The notes under the pieces are model-generated. The model was not told where the DNA came from. It searched no databases and saw only the letters and a program-made list of their open reading frames with translations. DNA of 64,000 nt from Staphylotrichum longicolle (lineage: Eukaryota; Ascomycota; Sordariomycetes; Sordariales; Chaetomiaceae): positions 1,798,001-1,862,000 of the forward strand of contig JAHCVI010000001.1 of assembly GCA_019096155.1 (NCBI GenBank). Reading direction: 5' to 3'. A program made the translations under genes and the position numbers. Of this stretch, positions 24,017 to 35,600 are shown piece by piece (position 1 is the first letter of the stretch; each line of letters begins with the position of its first letter).

Positions 24017-24396
24017 CTGTACCGCCAAGCCAAAGCGTTCCTTGACCCCCCTATTTCTGTGTGTCACTGGCACACTGCACCTGTCGAGTCTGTCTCCAGC
24101 ATGTCCCCCAGCCGTGTCCACATCTCGAACTCTCTCGGCTTGCCACATGAAAAATGCGGGGTAGATTCGGCTTATCCCCCGGATCATTTACCCCAAAGCT
24201 CAGTCCGCCGGCATCCGCTGGCCCCGCCCTGGCGTACTTAGATAGACCCACGCTTGCTCCATACGCCCGCTTTAAGACGACGCCGGCCCCGGACTTTGGG
24301 ACAGACCACTCCAGACATATCGCGAAATCAACTGAGCCGTGTCCAAACAAACGCCGAGTCTCCCACTTCACAAAAAAACAAACCAACTATTTCACG
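24017..24396. other. Intergenic region THI6 / isochorismatase-type gene
   Basis: About 380 bases with no gene. It acts as terminator for THI6 and promoter of the next gene, with an A-rich leader just before ATG 24397. Confidence 0.5.
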
Positions 24397-25285
24397 ATGG
24401 CCTCCCCTGCCCCCGAACGGCGGTTCAGTATGTGCGCCCCTTTTCCGCATGCACCAACGCCCCGGCCAGTCACTAACACAACCACCACCCCCCAGAGAAC
24501 CCAGTCGTCTTGTAAGCCCTCACTACAACTTCTCACTCACAAAACCAAACCAATTGACACCCCCTCGCAGCGTCTGCGACATCCAAGAGAAGTTCCGCCC
24601 CACCATCCATGAGTTCGACAAAGTGTACGTCCCCCTCCCCTTCCCCTTCACTTCCCCTCCTTCCCCTTTACACCCTCCCCCCCGCCTAAAAAGCCCCACT
24701 CACTCACTCACTCACTCACTCACTTACTCACACACTCATCCCCCTCCAAACAGCATCCTCACAACGCGCAAACTCCTCCTCGCCGCCACGGCCCTGCAGA
24801 TCCCCATCTTCGTCACCACCCAGAACCGCGCCCGCCTCGGCGACACCGTCCCGGAGCTGCAATCCCTCCTGGCCGCCGCGGGTCCCCTCGTCAAGGCCGA
24901 CCTCGACAAGACGCGCTTCAGCATGCTCCTCCCGGCCGTCGCCGCCCACCCCTCCCTCTCTTCCTCCTCCGGTCCAGCAGAGGTCGTCATCGCGGGCATC
25001 GAGTCGCACATCTGCGTCACGCAGACGGCGCTGGACCTGCTGGCCTCCGGGCACAGGGTGTACGTGCTGGCCGACGGCGTGAGCAGCTCCAACCGCGAGG
25101 AGGTGGGGGTGGCGCTGGCGCGGCTGCGGCAGGCGGGCGCGGTGGTGACGACGAGCGAGAGCTGGATCTACGAGTGCATGGGCGACGCGGCGATTCCCGA
25201 GTTCAAGGGCATGGTCGGGGTGGTCAAGGAGACGATGCGGGATACCAAGGCGGCGCTGCAGGGGTTGGTGGGGAGTAAGATTTGA
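24397..25285 (+). CDS. Isochorismatase-family cysteine hydrolase
   Basis: Small alpha/beta hydrolase of the isochorismatase superfamily. Exons are 24397-24427, 24496-24511 (16 nt), 24571-24624 and 24754-25285, giving 210 residues. The superfamily triad is visible: Asp in FVCDIQEKF, Lys in LDKTRFSML and Cys in GIESHICVTQTALDLL. The C-terminus (YECMGDAAIPEFKGMVGVVKE) matches the fungal and animal ISOC1/ISOC2-like branch rather than true isochorismatases, so the substrate is unknown. There is no clear targeting signal. Intron 3 is 129 nt, stop-free and in frame, and contains an (ACTC)n repeat. Splicing is favoured because it rejoins FDKV to ILTTRKLLLAA at the usual place. Convergent with the next gene, spacing about 290 bases. 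Confidence 0.9.
24702..24735 (+). repeat. (ACTC)n microsatellite in an intron
   Basis: Tandem tetranucleotide actc/cact repeats, about seven units with a later imperfect unit, inside the last intron of the isochorismatase-type gene. Because the intron is in frame, repeat length changes matter only if the intron is retained. Confidence 0.8.
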
Positions 25286-25577
25286 ATGGAAAGAAAAACT
25301 GGTGTGGGGAGTCCAGGACGACGGCACAGGGCAGGCATAGATAACCTAGACATGGCATCATGGCAACAGTGAGCGGGTTGGGGAGAATCAGGGCAAAGTT
25401 TGATGTTGGTTTGATTATTTTTTGAGCATGTTTTCTTTTCCTCCTTTCTACCCACGCCAGGCCACACCACCCAATCAAGCTCTGGGGGTTTCCAAGCGTT
25501 CCCCATCGATCATGCCAATATTAACCCGCACCGGCCTCGTTCGCAATTGCTGTATGTAGCCTTCCCCCCTCGCCGCG

Positions 25578-27488
25578 CTACTCGGCCGCAGTCGTGGGCG
25601 CCTTCGGCTTGTTCGACGCGATCCAGGAAAACGCAGACGCGCTCCCGAGCGGGTTGTTACCCGTCCGCGCGGCCAACGGCGCTTTTCCCGCCATATCCTG
25701 GCTGCTGTTCGCCGCCTGTTTCCCATCAAGGCTGGCCAACGTCGCGACGCTCACGCTGCGCTTCGTGCTCCCCCAGCTGGTCGCCGCCGGCCCGCTCTCT
25801 CCCTGGGTCTTGCGCTTCTGCTCGCCGCTGGACCGCGGCGCGGGTGCTGGCTCGTACGCCGCTCCTGTCTTGGTTGATGAGCCGCTGGGCTTGTTCGGCC
25901 GCAGCACCTTCATGCTGCGTGGCCGCGCCGCCGGCTGGTATCCGCTCAGCGGGGTACTGCCGTCGCCAAGGCCCGCCGCTGTCTGGCGCCATGGTGTCCT
26001 GATAGCCGAGCCGGATTCCCGCCGGCCGCCATCCGTGACACTGGGCGTCTCCTTTCCGGTCGATTGTGAGGCCGTGGGCTCTGTGGGCCGCTTTTCGCCC
26101 TCGCCGCCGCTTTCGGATGTGGCACTGGTGGTCGGCGCCTTGGCCGGCTGGGCCGCGGGCGTCGTCGGCGATACCAGGCCCTCGGAACCACTCTCGATAG
26201 ACTTGGGCCCGGAGAGACCGTGTTCCCGGCCATCCGGTATGGAACCGTTTCCGGCCTTCTCGCTGGCAACGAATTCAGGGGCTGCTGCGTTCAACTTGGG
26301 CCTGCTCTGTGCCATGTTGGCTGTGGTGAGGTTCTTGAACACGGCGTCATCCTCGGGCCGCACGAACGGAATGGAAAGCTTGTCGCGGTCACTTCCGTAC
26401 AGGGTCATCAGGTTTCGGGAGAGCAAGATATCGGCCCCGTGCAGGCGGAGTGTGTGGCTGCCGATGAAGACGCGGATGGCCTTCTTCGACTCGGGAGATT
26501 CCTGCTGATCCATGCCCGTCACTTCGAACGAAGCAGTTATGCTCGGAAGGTGTGGCGCTGGGCTTCCGGACCGAGAGTTTGACTGTGTAACACGGGCCTC
26601 GGCCAGAAACACGGGGAGCGTGATCCTGTGGAGCCCATCTACGTCCCGATGGATGTTGTTGACCAGGTCGAGCTCTCTGAGTAGAGAGTACTCGACTGTC
26701 GACTTTTGAGATCCAGTACAGACCACGGCATACAAAAGCCCGCTGGACGTGAAGCTGGTCGTCAGCCAGCAGCGGATTATGGACGGAGGCGAGCCCAGAA
26801 TGTACAAGACTGGGGGAGGCTCCGGCATATCCAGGGGCGACTCGTCCTCGTGGCCGCCAATCACAAACGTGGTGTCGAGTCCGAGGCTGCTGGTGCGCCC
26901 TGACATGCCCGAGTGCATCGAGTGAACCGAATGCCCTGTCGAGCTGTGCCTGCCGTCCGACTTGTGAGAGTAGGACCGCTCCATCATCTGATGGCCTCCT
27001 AAACCGCTTCCGGGGCGGATGGGGCCGAAGTCGCCAGAATGGCGTCCGCCATGGCCGCCAAAGCTAGCACCGTGCAGGGCACTCTCGTCAAAGCGAACAC
27101 TATTTGCCCGCGATGCTGCCCCTCTCCGTATTGGCTCGTCCTCGGGATCGAGCTGCAGCGTGCTCAGCAGGTTCTGGTCTTCGTCGTCGAGATCGTCGAG
27201 TAACTCTGTCGACGGCATGTGGATCGGTCCTGTGATAGAAGATCGAGGTCAGCGAAGAGCAGACATGATTCGGATCCGGGGGTTCCCATGCTCACCATGC
27301 TGAGGTGTGCCTCCGAGCACGCTCGGAAAGGGCGAGTTCCAGACGGACTTCAGGGCAGCATCATCGGCCTGGCGTTTCTCCAGCGAGCGTAGTCGTTCTC
27401 CATGCAGCTGCTGGACGTGTTGGATGCGCTTCAACTCCATCTGAACATCTTGTAACTCTTCGCGGGTGGCGATGAAGACCGGATCCAT
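25578..27488 (-). CDS. Conserved fungal protein of unknown function
   Basis: Two exons, 27488-27296 and 27229-25578, make 614 residues in an intact frame. The N-terminus (MDPVFIATREELQDVQMELK...) is a predicted coiled coil of about 40 residues. A Ser/His/Gly-rich segment follows (HSSTGHSVHSMHSGMSG). The best-defined part is a globular domain around residues 160-330 with PPVLYILGSPPSIIRCWLTT, LLYAVVCTGSQKS and VYSLLRELDLVNNIHRD-like blocks. The C-terminal third is Pro/Ser/Thr-rich and disordered, ending APTTAAE. I do not recognise the family or any catalytic motif. The regular codon use and clean splice sites support a real gene. The preceding 1.5 kb (27489-29050) shows no gene. Confidence 0.85.
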
Positions 27489-29050
27489 GCCCACCGAGTG
27501 ACAAGACTTCCCAAGATGGACTTCAAAGCAGGGGGGCCGAGGCGGGCGCGAGAGAGGGCGTGCAGGGAGGGGTTTAACGAGGCTAACGTTCTCGGAAGAA
27601 AAATGGGCGTCGCTTCCTTGCGGGGAGGAGCACGCTCGACAGATACTCAGACTCGCCGACCGGACGCGGCTGTGTGCGTAGTTTCTCTGACCTCGATCCT
27701 TGAGGCAATCAATTCTCGAGGTCCGCCGCCCCCCGCATCGCCCGCAAAGACCGCCAGGTCTTCAACAATGTCTCCTCCTCGCCCAGTCAACCCGGTCTGC
27801 CTGCGTAAGTGCAACGAATGTGGCGTCGACAGAGAGGTCGAGCGATTGATGGACAAATGTCACGGTCGTCGAGAGCTGCGTGGCTACCGGCAGCGGTAAA
27901 AATGAGGTGTGGCTTTCGTCGTCGGGAGCAGCTACGAAGCTCGATGGCTGTCGGTCGAGATCAACACCGAATGCGATGTTCGTCGCCGGTTTTATTCGTT
28001 CGACCGACGGAGAGCAACCAAATCTGATGGAAAGTCGAGTACACACTGCGTTGCGTTGGAGGTGAGCAGTCGGGTGGAAAAGCAAGGGCGACGCAGGATG
28101 CAAGGTCCCGCAGATCGACGGCCCGGGGAATGCAGTCGCAACGCCAACGGCGTGTCAGTCGAGGGAGCACCAGGAATCTCGAGGAACGCGAGGGGAACGC
28201 CAGGCAGCTCGCAATTAATCGACGTCTAGGAACAAGCGAGGCGGATGCCGGCCGTTAGAGCAGATGAAGGAAGGCGCCGGATGGGAATGCCAAAAGCGGC
28301 GAGCAGATGTGTTTTGTATTGGAAGTGTTCACAACGGGGAACGAGAGTCGGGTATTATCAAGGATGCGAGTTTGCGTGGACGGGTCGCGGGCAACAACGC
28401 GGGGTCAAGGGCGATTCAATGCTTTCCTGTGGTGATGGGTGCTGGGTGTGGTTCGTGCGTCTGAAGTTGCGAAGCAACGCGGAGGTGGAGATCCCTTGTT
28501 TCGAGCGTTTCTATTTTTTTCCCTCGATGTGTTAGCGGGCTGGGACGTGGTTGCTGGGGTCGGTTCAAACAAACCTGTGCCGGGCCTGCAGTGGTTCTGC
28601 ATGAAGTCGGGTGTTGATGAGGGATGTTCGCAGGTGCTGTGCCGGGCAGCTGCAGTTCCTGACGAAGCTCCAGTTGGGAGCCTTGGGAGCCCAGCATCAC
28701 TGGGGGTTTGGAGGCAGGCAGGACCCCTGGCCTCCTTGCTTCAGACAGTGTCAACACACGTTGATCAAAAGGCCAACCAAGCAACGGGACCATTTAGTTG
28801 CCCTGCAATCGTTGTTACCGCCGAACCGAGAGCAAAGACGCATGTAGGATCCGGTAAATCTAAGCTAAGGTTCTCGGCAATGACAACGATTTTGGCGGAA
28901 ATACAAGATGAAGCCTGGCAAGCCTTGAGATCGAGCGAGACAGTGCAGAGAACACAGTAAGACACTGTCCCCGCCGTTGGCCCGTGTAAGCCCCCGTGCA
29001 GCTGCCTCTTCTGGGCCCTGTCCCGAGTCCCCGAATCCAGTTCCTTCCAT
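27489..29050. other. Gene-poor intergenic region
   Basis: About 1.56 kb between the unknown-function gene (its promoter side) and the 3' end of the IAH1-type gene. Several open frames occur on both strands, but none shows a recognisable domain or convincing intron structure. No repeats or RNA genes were recognised. Confidence 0.5.
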
Positions 29051-30091
29051 TCACAGAGACTTCCCCTTGAGGTGCGCATCCTCGTCCAGCCACGGCGCCT
29101 CGCGCCAGTCGGGCAGCACAAACCCGACTCTGTCCTCGTCGCGTGTGCCTGCCCACTCGGCGACGACATGGGGCCGAATGAGGTCGTAGAAGATGCGGTA
29201 CGACTCGGCGCTCAGGTGCAGCCCATCCGGCAGCAGATGCTCGAGGTATCCCCGGACGCCGCCCTCGGGGTCACCAAGCGCGGGGCCCTTCGTCGGGTCG
29301 AATCCCGGCGTCTTCTCGATGGCCCTGTCCATGATTGCCTTGCACAGATCGATCAGCGTGACCCCCGGGTGCTCGGCAGCCACCTGCCGGACGGTCTCGG
29401 AGTAGGCGGCGCTCCGTTTGGTCTGTCTCGCCGCGGCGGGGTGCCCATTGGCCCGGTCGAGCACAGTGACACGGATCTGGTCCAAGGGCGGCGGGGTGAC
29501 GAGGAAGATCTTGGGCTTGTGCGCCGTGATGATGGGGTGGGTGATGATGCGCGTCAGGTTCTCCTTGTACCTGTCGATGGGCACATGCTGGAAGTTTGTC
29601 GGCAGCTGCACGCACGCATCGTTGGCGCCGAACAGGATGAACTTCTTGGCGTCAGTGGTTCACTCCGAGACGCCCAGCAGCGCGGGGGAACCCACCAAGT
29701 ACCTGAGCTCCGGTCCCCCCGGGGACGGCGGCGCAAAGACCTGTGGCAGAATACTCAGGGCATTGGAAGTGTTGTATCCCGAGAAACCGCGGTTGACGAC
29801 ATCCAAGCGGCGGAGAACATCTGGAGCAGGTGGTGTGTTAGTCGGGTGAGATTTCTTGCCAATGCGACATCGGAACGGGCGAAGGCGACTCACCAGCCTG
29901 GAGAGCGGCCTGGAGAGAAAAGCCGCTTGAGACGTCGGCGGTCCCTTGGAAGATTGAGTCTCCAAACAAGACAATCTGAGGGTTTGAGACCTGCGGCGTA
30001 GGGGAAAAAAACATAAGCGTTCATAACGGCATCCTTGTCAGGAGGGGGGGTGCTTCCTGGGAGCAGCTTTGGGTGAGAGACCTACCGCCAT
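29051..30091 (-). CDS. IAH1: SGNH/GDSL esterase, isoamyl-acetate-hydrolysing type
   Basis: Four exons, 30091-30086 (only ATG GCG), 29990-29894, 29820-29696 and 29644-29051, total 822 nt, or 273 residues. The SGNH blocks are present: block I IVLFGDSIFQG (nucleophile Ser), block II Gly in NRGFSGYNT, block III FILFGANDA (Asn) and block V LPDGLHLSAESY (Asp-x-x-His). By homology to yeast Iah1 it hydrolyses short-chain acetate esters; the natural substrate here is an inference. No signal peptide is seen, so it is probably cytosolic. The two-codon first exon is unusual but needed, because the only in-frame ATG lies before a clean GTAGGT..CAG intron. The frame is intact. Confidence 0.9.
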
Positions 30092-31363
30092 GACTGAGTG
30101 ACTGACTGGCTGTTTGTGATTCGGTCAGGTACCGCACCAGAATCAAAATCCCGTTGCTGGCTTGCTCGTTATCTGTGTTTTCAAGGCTCGAGGTTTAAGT
30201 AAGGTAAGCAAGATCGAGAAGAACCAGGAAGGTAAGGTATGGTGCAGAACGGAATCCGGTACTTTAGCGTGGATTTTGGGGTTCCTGTTGCCCTTGAAAT
30301 ACCGCTTTTCTTTCTCACCGGTGTCCCGCCAGAAGGCCGATTTGTGGTGGCCCGCCGTCGCGATACAGAACCTGACCTTTAGCTCACTGGCCCGAAGGAC
30401 CCATCCCCATGGCACAGGCTGCCCCACCGCCAGATGGCTGATAGCCCCGCAGCCGGCCTCCTACTTGGGACAGAAGTCGTGATACTCGACAAGAGAACGT
30501 GGGCAGCACCGGCGGACAGGGTCCTGATTCGTGGGCGTGTCGAGGCTGCCCCCGCAGACCGCCGGGGCGGTTGATACAAACATCATCAAAAGCGCGGGCG
30601 CCTGCCAATCGCCAAGGTCGCCCGCAAAGGTACCAAGTAACCTTCCACCGCCACGCGACTGCAATGGACTGCACAGGACTGCACAGCTGAGGAGGCTAGG
30701 GTTTTGGAAAACGCCGATTGGCAACCAGTCACATGGAACGGCGAGGGGCCTTAGCCTGGATCTGCTGTCAATGCCAGGATTCCCGGATCCAGATGCTGAT
30801 TTGCGTCTGAGCGGTGTGTGTAAGAATGGACCTGCTGGAAGCTTCAGTGTGGACGGATGCCATTCCCCCGAACCCCGCAGACGAGTGTGGGGAGCTACCC
30901 CATCACCGCAATTTGCCCTTTATTTCTTTTCGATTTCTAACCAGGGCGGTGGGAAAAAGGTGGGACGACTCAAGTTGGTTGAGACGAGTTTCCACGGGCT
31001 GCTTGATGTTGTTCTCGAAGTCTTCCATGCATCTGGGCGATAAAGGGATCGGTCTGAAGGGACGCCCAGTGTTGGTGCGGGGAGCGGGGAGGACCCTGGC
31101 TCGAGCCCTGGTTGTGCTGTTTCTTCAACAGGTCGATGATGGAATCGGGCATTATCGATAACGCTGTGTAAGTGGCAGCCCCCGGCCCCATCGGTCAGCA
31201 CTCCGACGCCACCACCACTGACCTTCCTTCATCATACCCCAATCACCAATCTCCTCAAGTTCTCGTCCGACCAGACCTGTTATATCGTTGTATTGTTTGT
31301 ATCGTTGCAATATAGCACCATCATTGGTTCCACAGCATCTACAACCCCCCCCCCCCCGAGACC
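30092..31363. other. Divergent intergenic region IAH1 / zinc-knuckle LysM gene
   Basis: About 1.27 kb with no supportable gene. It contains both promoters. A run of 13 C residues (about 31,345-31,357) lies directly before ATG 31364. Confidence 0.5.
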
Positions 31364-31781
31364 ATGTCCCAGGAAGCGTGCTGCACCTGCGCCGCCCTCC
31401 TGGCTGCTGTGCCCCGCGTGTCCTGTTCCGACGAGAAGCCCTACCCGATGACAAACAACTAGCCTGCTGCGGCCGTACAATCTGCGGCGGCTGCATACAC
31501 GTACGCCGGCTGCCATGTTTCGTTCAAGAATAAACCATCGAGACTGACCCTCTCCCAACCCACCCCCCAGCGAAACCCCCGGTTCCGGAGCTACTGTCCC
31601 TACTGCCAGACCTCAGGCCGCGCTCCCCTAACCAGCCGCCTCCCAAACCGCCCACCAAAAGAGAGCGAGCCCGACAGCGACGACCCGCCCCATACTCCGC
31701 CATCGCCCCAGCCGTCAAACCCACCCCGTCCAGCTCCAGCCCTCCGCCGCCACCATATACCCTCCCACCCCGGGCCCGCCG

Positions 31782-31812
<31 letters not shown>

Positions 31813-32427
31813 ATCCCCAACCGCCCCAAACCCGACACCCCTGCTGCCCCGGCGGGCTACATAGTCCACCACCTCCGCCACCCGCCCGACCCCAACCCGG
31901 ACACCCTCCTCTCCCTCTCCCTGCAGTACAACCTTGCCCCCTCCACGCTGCGCCGGCACAACCGCCTGCCCAACGACGCCGACTACCTCCTCGCGGCGCG
32001 CCACACCCTTCTCATCCCCACCACCACCACCACCACCACTGATACCCCCGACGAGAAACGACCAGCAGGACCAGTAGCCGCCGTCGTCTCGCTCTCCCCC
32101 CACCCGCCCGAGTCCGCCGCCGAGCGGGAGCGCAAGGTGACGATCCGGCGGTGGATGGTCGCCTGCAAGGAGCCCGACTACGACACGGCCGTCGTCTACC
32201 TCGAGGAGAGCGGGTACGATTTCCAGGCCGCCGTGCGGCGGTACCGCGAGGACGGCGAGTGGGAGAGGAGGCACCCTCTGCATGCGCATGATAATAGTAG
32301 TAGTAGTGGCGGTGGTGGCGGGGCGAAGCAGCGGTGGAAGGGGAAAGGAAAGAGGGAGGAAAAGGGGTTGGCGAGTGGGAGTGGAGAAGGGGGAGGGAGG
32401 ATGAAGTGGTTTAGGATTGCGAAGTGA
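31364..32427 (+). CDS. Intracellular zinc-knuckle + LysM protein, two apparent 1-base frame breaks
   Basis: Exons are 31364-31500 and 31571-32427 (intron 31501-31570). The N-terminus has paired cysteines (CCTCAALL ... LACCGRTICGGCIH) continuing after the intron as RNPRFRSYCPYCQ, a RING/zinc-ribbon-like Cys module. A Pro/Ser-rich linker with an AGC-encoded Ser run follows. A LysM-like segment then occurs (DTLLSLSLQYNLAPSTLRRHNRLPNDADYLLAARHTLLIP), and last a UBA/CUE-like helical segment (RRWMVACKEPDYDTAVVYLEESGYDFQAAVRRY). No signal peptide precedes the LysM, so it is not a standard secreted chitin-binding effector. Two single-base losses, near 31,437 and 31,683, are needed to join the pieces; the corrected length is about 331 residues. 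I recall this architecture from uncharacterised fungal LysM proteins; function unknown. Confidence 0.82.
31783..31812 (+). repeat. (AGC)n trinucleotide run coding poly-Ser
   Basis: About nine to ten AGC units inside the linker of the zinc-knuckle/LysM gene. In the frame that joins to the LysM segment they encode serine; in the frame of the upstream piece they would encode alanine. Confidence 0.85.
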
Positions 32428-32692
32428 AAACATAGTGGAGCCAGGGGCGTTGTAGGAGGATGCGCACTGGAATCTTGGAGATTTGGGGCAGACGAGGTTG
32501 ATATTCCACCCATCCATCCATCCATTCCTTCAAACCTAGCAAGGCCCAACTGACCACCCTAAATAAATAAGCGTTCGCTCAGTGTGACATTGAACGCCAA
32601 TTTCCTTGTCCCGAGCGCCACCCGCTTACATGGTAATACAAATAGGTCCATAACTCAACCCAGCCGACATATTCATTGCGCTCGTCATAACC

Positions 32693-35600
32693 TCAGAAAG
32701 CAGATCTTGTCCGGATGTCCTGTGACGAGTTAGTGCTTGTCTGTGATACTGAGAAAACCATGTAGGCAGGGCAGGACTCACCGAAATTTTCCGCTCGATT
32801 TCCCACACCGAGCGGTCTAGTTCCCCAGCAATCATCTGCTTCTTGTCGTTGGGCAGCAGACTGAACCTCTCGCAGAGGTCCCCGTCAATGACCCCCTTGA
32901 CAGGCACGTAGTACCCGCGATAGATCAAGTGATCGCGGCCCGCCAGCGGCGGGTCCTCACTCCGCATGTGGCTCTCGAGGTTCTGGAAGAAGTCTACATC
33001 CTCGCGGCTGACAAACGGAATCAGCACGCCCACCGTGCCCTGGATGCCGCTCCACACAAGCACATCCTGACCGCCCACCACCAGGTTGGTCTTGACGATG
33101 CTCGTAGGCAGGTCCTGCGTGTAAAAGTGCGCCATGAGGCTCACACGATTCGGCGCCCCGTGGAGGTAGTTGCGTGCGTGGAGGAGCTGGATCTCGGAAC
33201 CCGGCTCGTCGCTTTCCTGGCTTGCCCTCTCGGGGGCGCGCACAATCCAGACGTTGCCAAATTTGTCACCCCCCGCCACCGATTCGTAGTCGACCATGGT
33301 GGTGCATGTGGTCCACCGGTTGAGACTGTCGTCGGCAAAGGGGAGAAGCTTGTTGCTTTCGGGTTTGTAGACAACATACGTGACGCCCTGTTGGACGTCA
33401 CCCACAACGATGCGGCTGCCTTGGGTCTGGAGCGACACGATGAGTTGCGGCGCAACTTCTCCTTGGGCTTTTCTGAGAAGTTGCCGGAGACCGAGATCGT
33501 AGATGCGGAGCGTCTTGCCAATGCCGGCGAGCAGACGACCTTGGAAGGGTATCAGAGCCATGGGAGGCTCCTCAACCTTGGTCTTGTGGATGAACTCAAG
33601 ATCTCTCCCGTCATCGTGGAAGCGGTAAACATGGATATACCCCTCGCTGAATTGGCGGGGATTGAGAACCATGTCTTTCCCGGTGCCGACGACGAGGAAG
33701 TTTTCGCCGTCCTGGCTGGCAAAGGGAACAACCGCCGCGCTCACAGCCGCCTCATTGCCCTCAAGGTCGATCCGTTGGAGCACACTGGGCTCTTCGCTGA
33801 CAGGATCAACGATGCTGATGCAGGATGCCCACCGACCTTTGGCACGGGGGTACCCAAAGTCTTCTGGCGGCAGAACTGCTGCGTCGCCGTTGACAGCGCC
33901 CGACTGGGCGAGGAGCTGCGCCCGGAGCTCAGGGGGAAGGGTGTTATTGTCGGACTCGATGGTGTAAAAGTACGGCTGCTCGGGGTGTTTGACCAGCCGC
34001 TTCGGGGTGTAGGTGAGTGGAATGGATTTCTGGATCATTGTCTCGCCGAGTTTTTCGATTGTGAAGATCCTTTGAATGAGGTCAGCATGCGCCGAACACG
34101 CGGTGTTGTTTGACTAATGTGAATGGATGCAAGTTCTCAGAAGGAACAATTGATACAACTCTTGGTTGTAATCAAGCCTCATTGCTCGTGGCATCGGTAT
34201 CCCTTTTATCATCATGGAACGGATTTGCGAGGGAAAACAAGAGGGAAGAAGATGAGACCAACCTAAGGAAGTTGGCATGAATGCCAACCATGCCTTCCAG
34301 GCATTGTTCGCTGCTAAAATTCCAGCCGTATTCGAGTTCCGAGTAGTTTAGCGGTGTCATGACAAAGTTCCTGGTGATGGGATCGGTGTAGCCGAGCCAT
34401 GGCCTCGAGCTGAGGGCGAGGACACACGGCTGGTTCTGCACAGAGACCTGGAAGAGCTTGGTGGGTTTAGGGCCCAGGAACTTTTGGCGAGTGTCGGTGA
34501 GCTCGCCGGTGACTTCGTCGAGGACGGTCCTCAGGTAAACTCCAGAATGCAGGCCAATGTGCAGGAACAATGTCATGCCACCGGTCGAATCCTCCATTGA
34601 CATGATGGACAGGGATGACGGCGCTGACGAGAGCGCCTGGATCGACTTCATCTCCAGAGTCGACTCCGGATCGAGGCTAAGGATGCGAACGGTGCGATCG
34701 TCGCACCCAACAGCCAGGAAGGAGCTACGCCTGAGCCCTTCCGGTACCCTACCCAGGCTGAGGGATGTTACCGTTCCAGACATTTCTTTCTTCTCATCGT
34801 ACTCGGCGAGGGATCCATCAGCATCCATCTCAAAATAGACAATCTCGCCAGAGCTCAAAGCGATGACGACCTGGTTCTCGTTTGTCGCAGCAGCAACGAT
34901 TGACCGATGCTGGGGGGCTGGCCACTCGTTGACACGACCCTGAACGATGTGCCGAATGCCCTTGGGGTGGACCTGGATCAGACCCTCCTCACCCAGCTGC
35001 TGAACGGCCAGGGTGGGCACGCTTGTCAAGAAGCCGCTTTCGGTGACCTCCTCGACGGTTTCACCGATGCTCAAGACGAGCGTCGCGTTGGTGAAGGAGA
35101 GCACAATGTAGCCATCGTACTCGTCATACTTTGTGAGCTTGGTCGTCCAAACAGCGGAGGGTGTGCCGGGAAGCTCAGATGCAACAATCTCCGACACCTC
35201 CAAACCATGCTTGAGCATGCGGAAAGTGCTTCGCGCCCGGCTCCCGCAGACCGAGTAAATCTGCGGCGCATCCTCGCCTGTGAGGTTTGCAACCTTGCAG
35301 TCGACCTGCGGGTTCATTGAATCCATGCTCTCCACCAGCACCAGGTTTTCCAGCGGGCGAGGATGGAAATAGACGGGGGTGTAGGCAGCCTGGGGGTCCG
35401 TGGGAAAGTCATCGCTCGTGAACTCCAATTCCTCGTCGTCATCCCCAAGCTTCTCGAACTGGTAAAGCTGATGGTTGCCAAACTCGCTCGCGGCAAACAG
35501 GAATCCGCTCTTCAGAATACACAAGCTCTGGGCGATCGGAACCGTGTCAAAATACTTGATCTTGAGACGCCGGACTTCGCCGGTTGGGTTCCCCTCGCCG

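Noticed and set aside
24397..24753. Unspliced reading of the isochorismatase-type gene through the (ACTC)n repeat
   Set aside because: The spliced form joins FDKV to ILTTRK exactly as expected for the family, and the interval has normal splice borders.
32929..34113. 394-residue plus-strand open frame over RSE1
   Set aside because: It lies wholly antisense to well-conserved RSE1 coding sequence; the composition is that of a codon-bias shadow.
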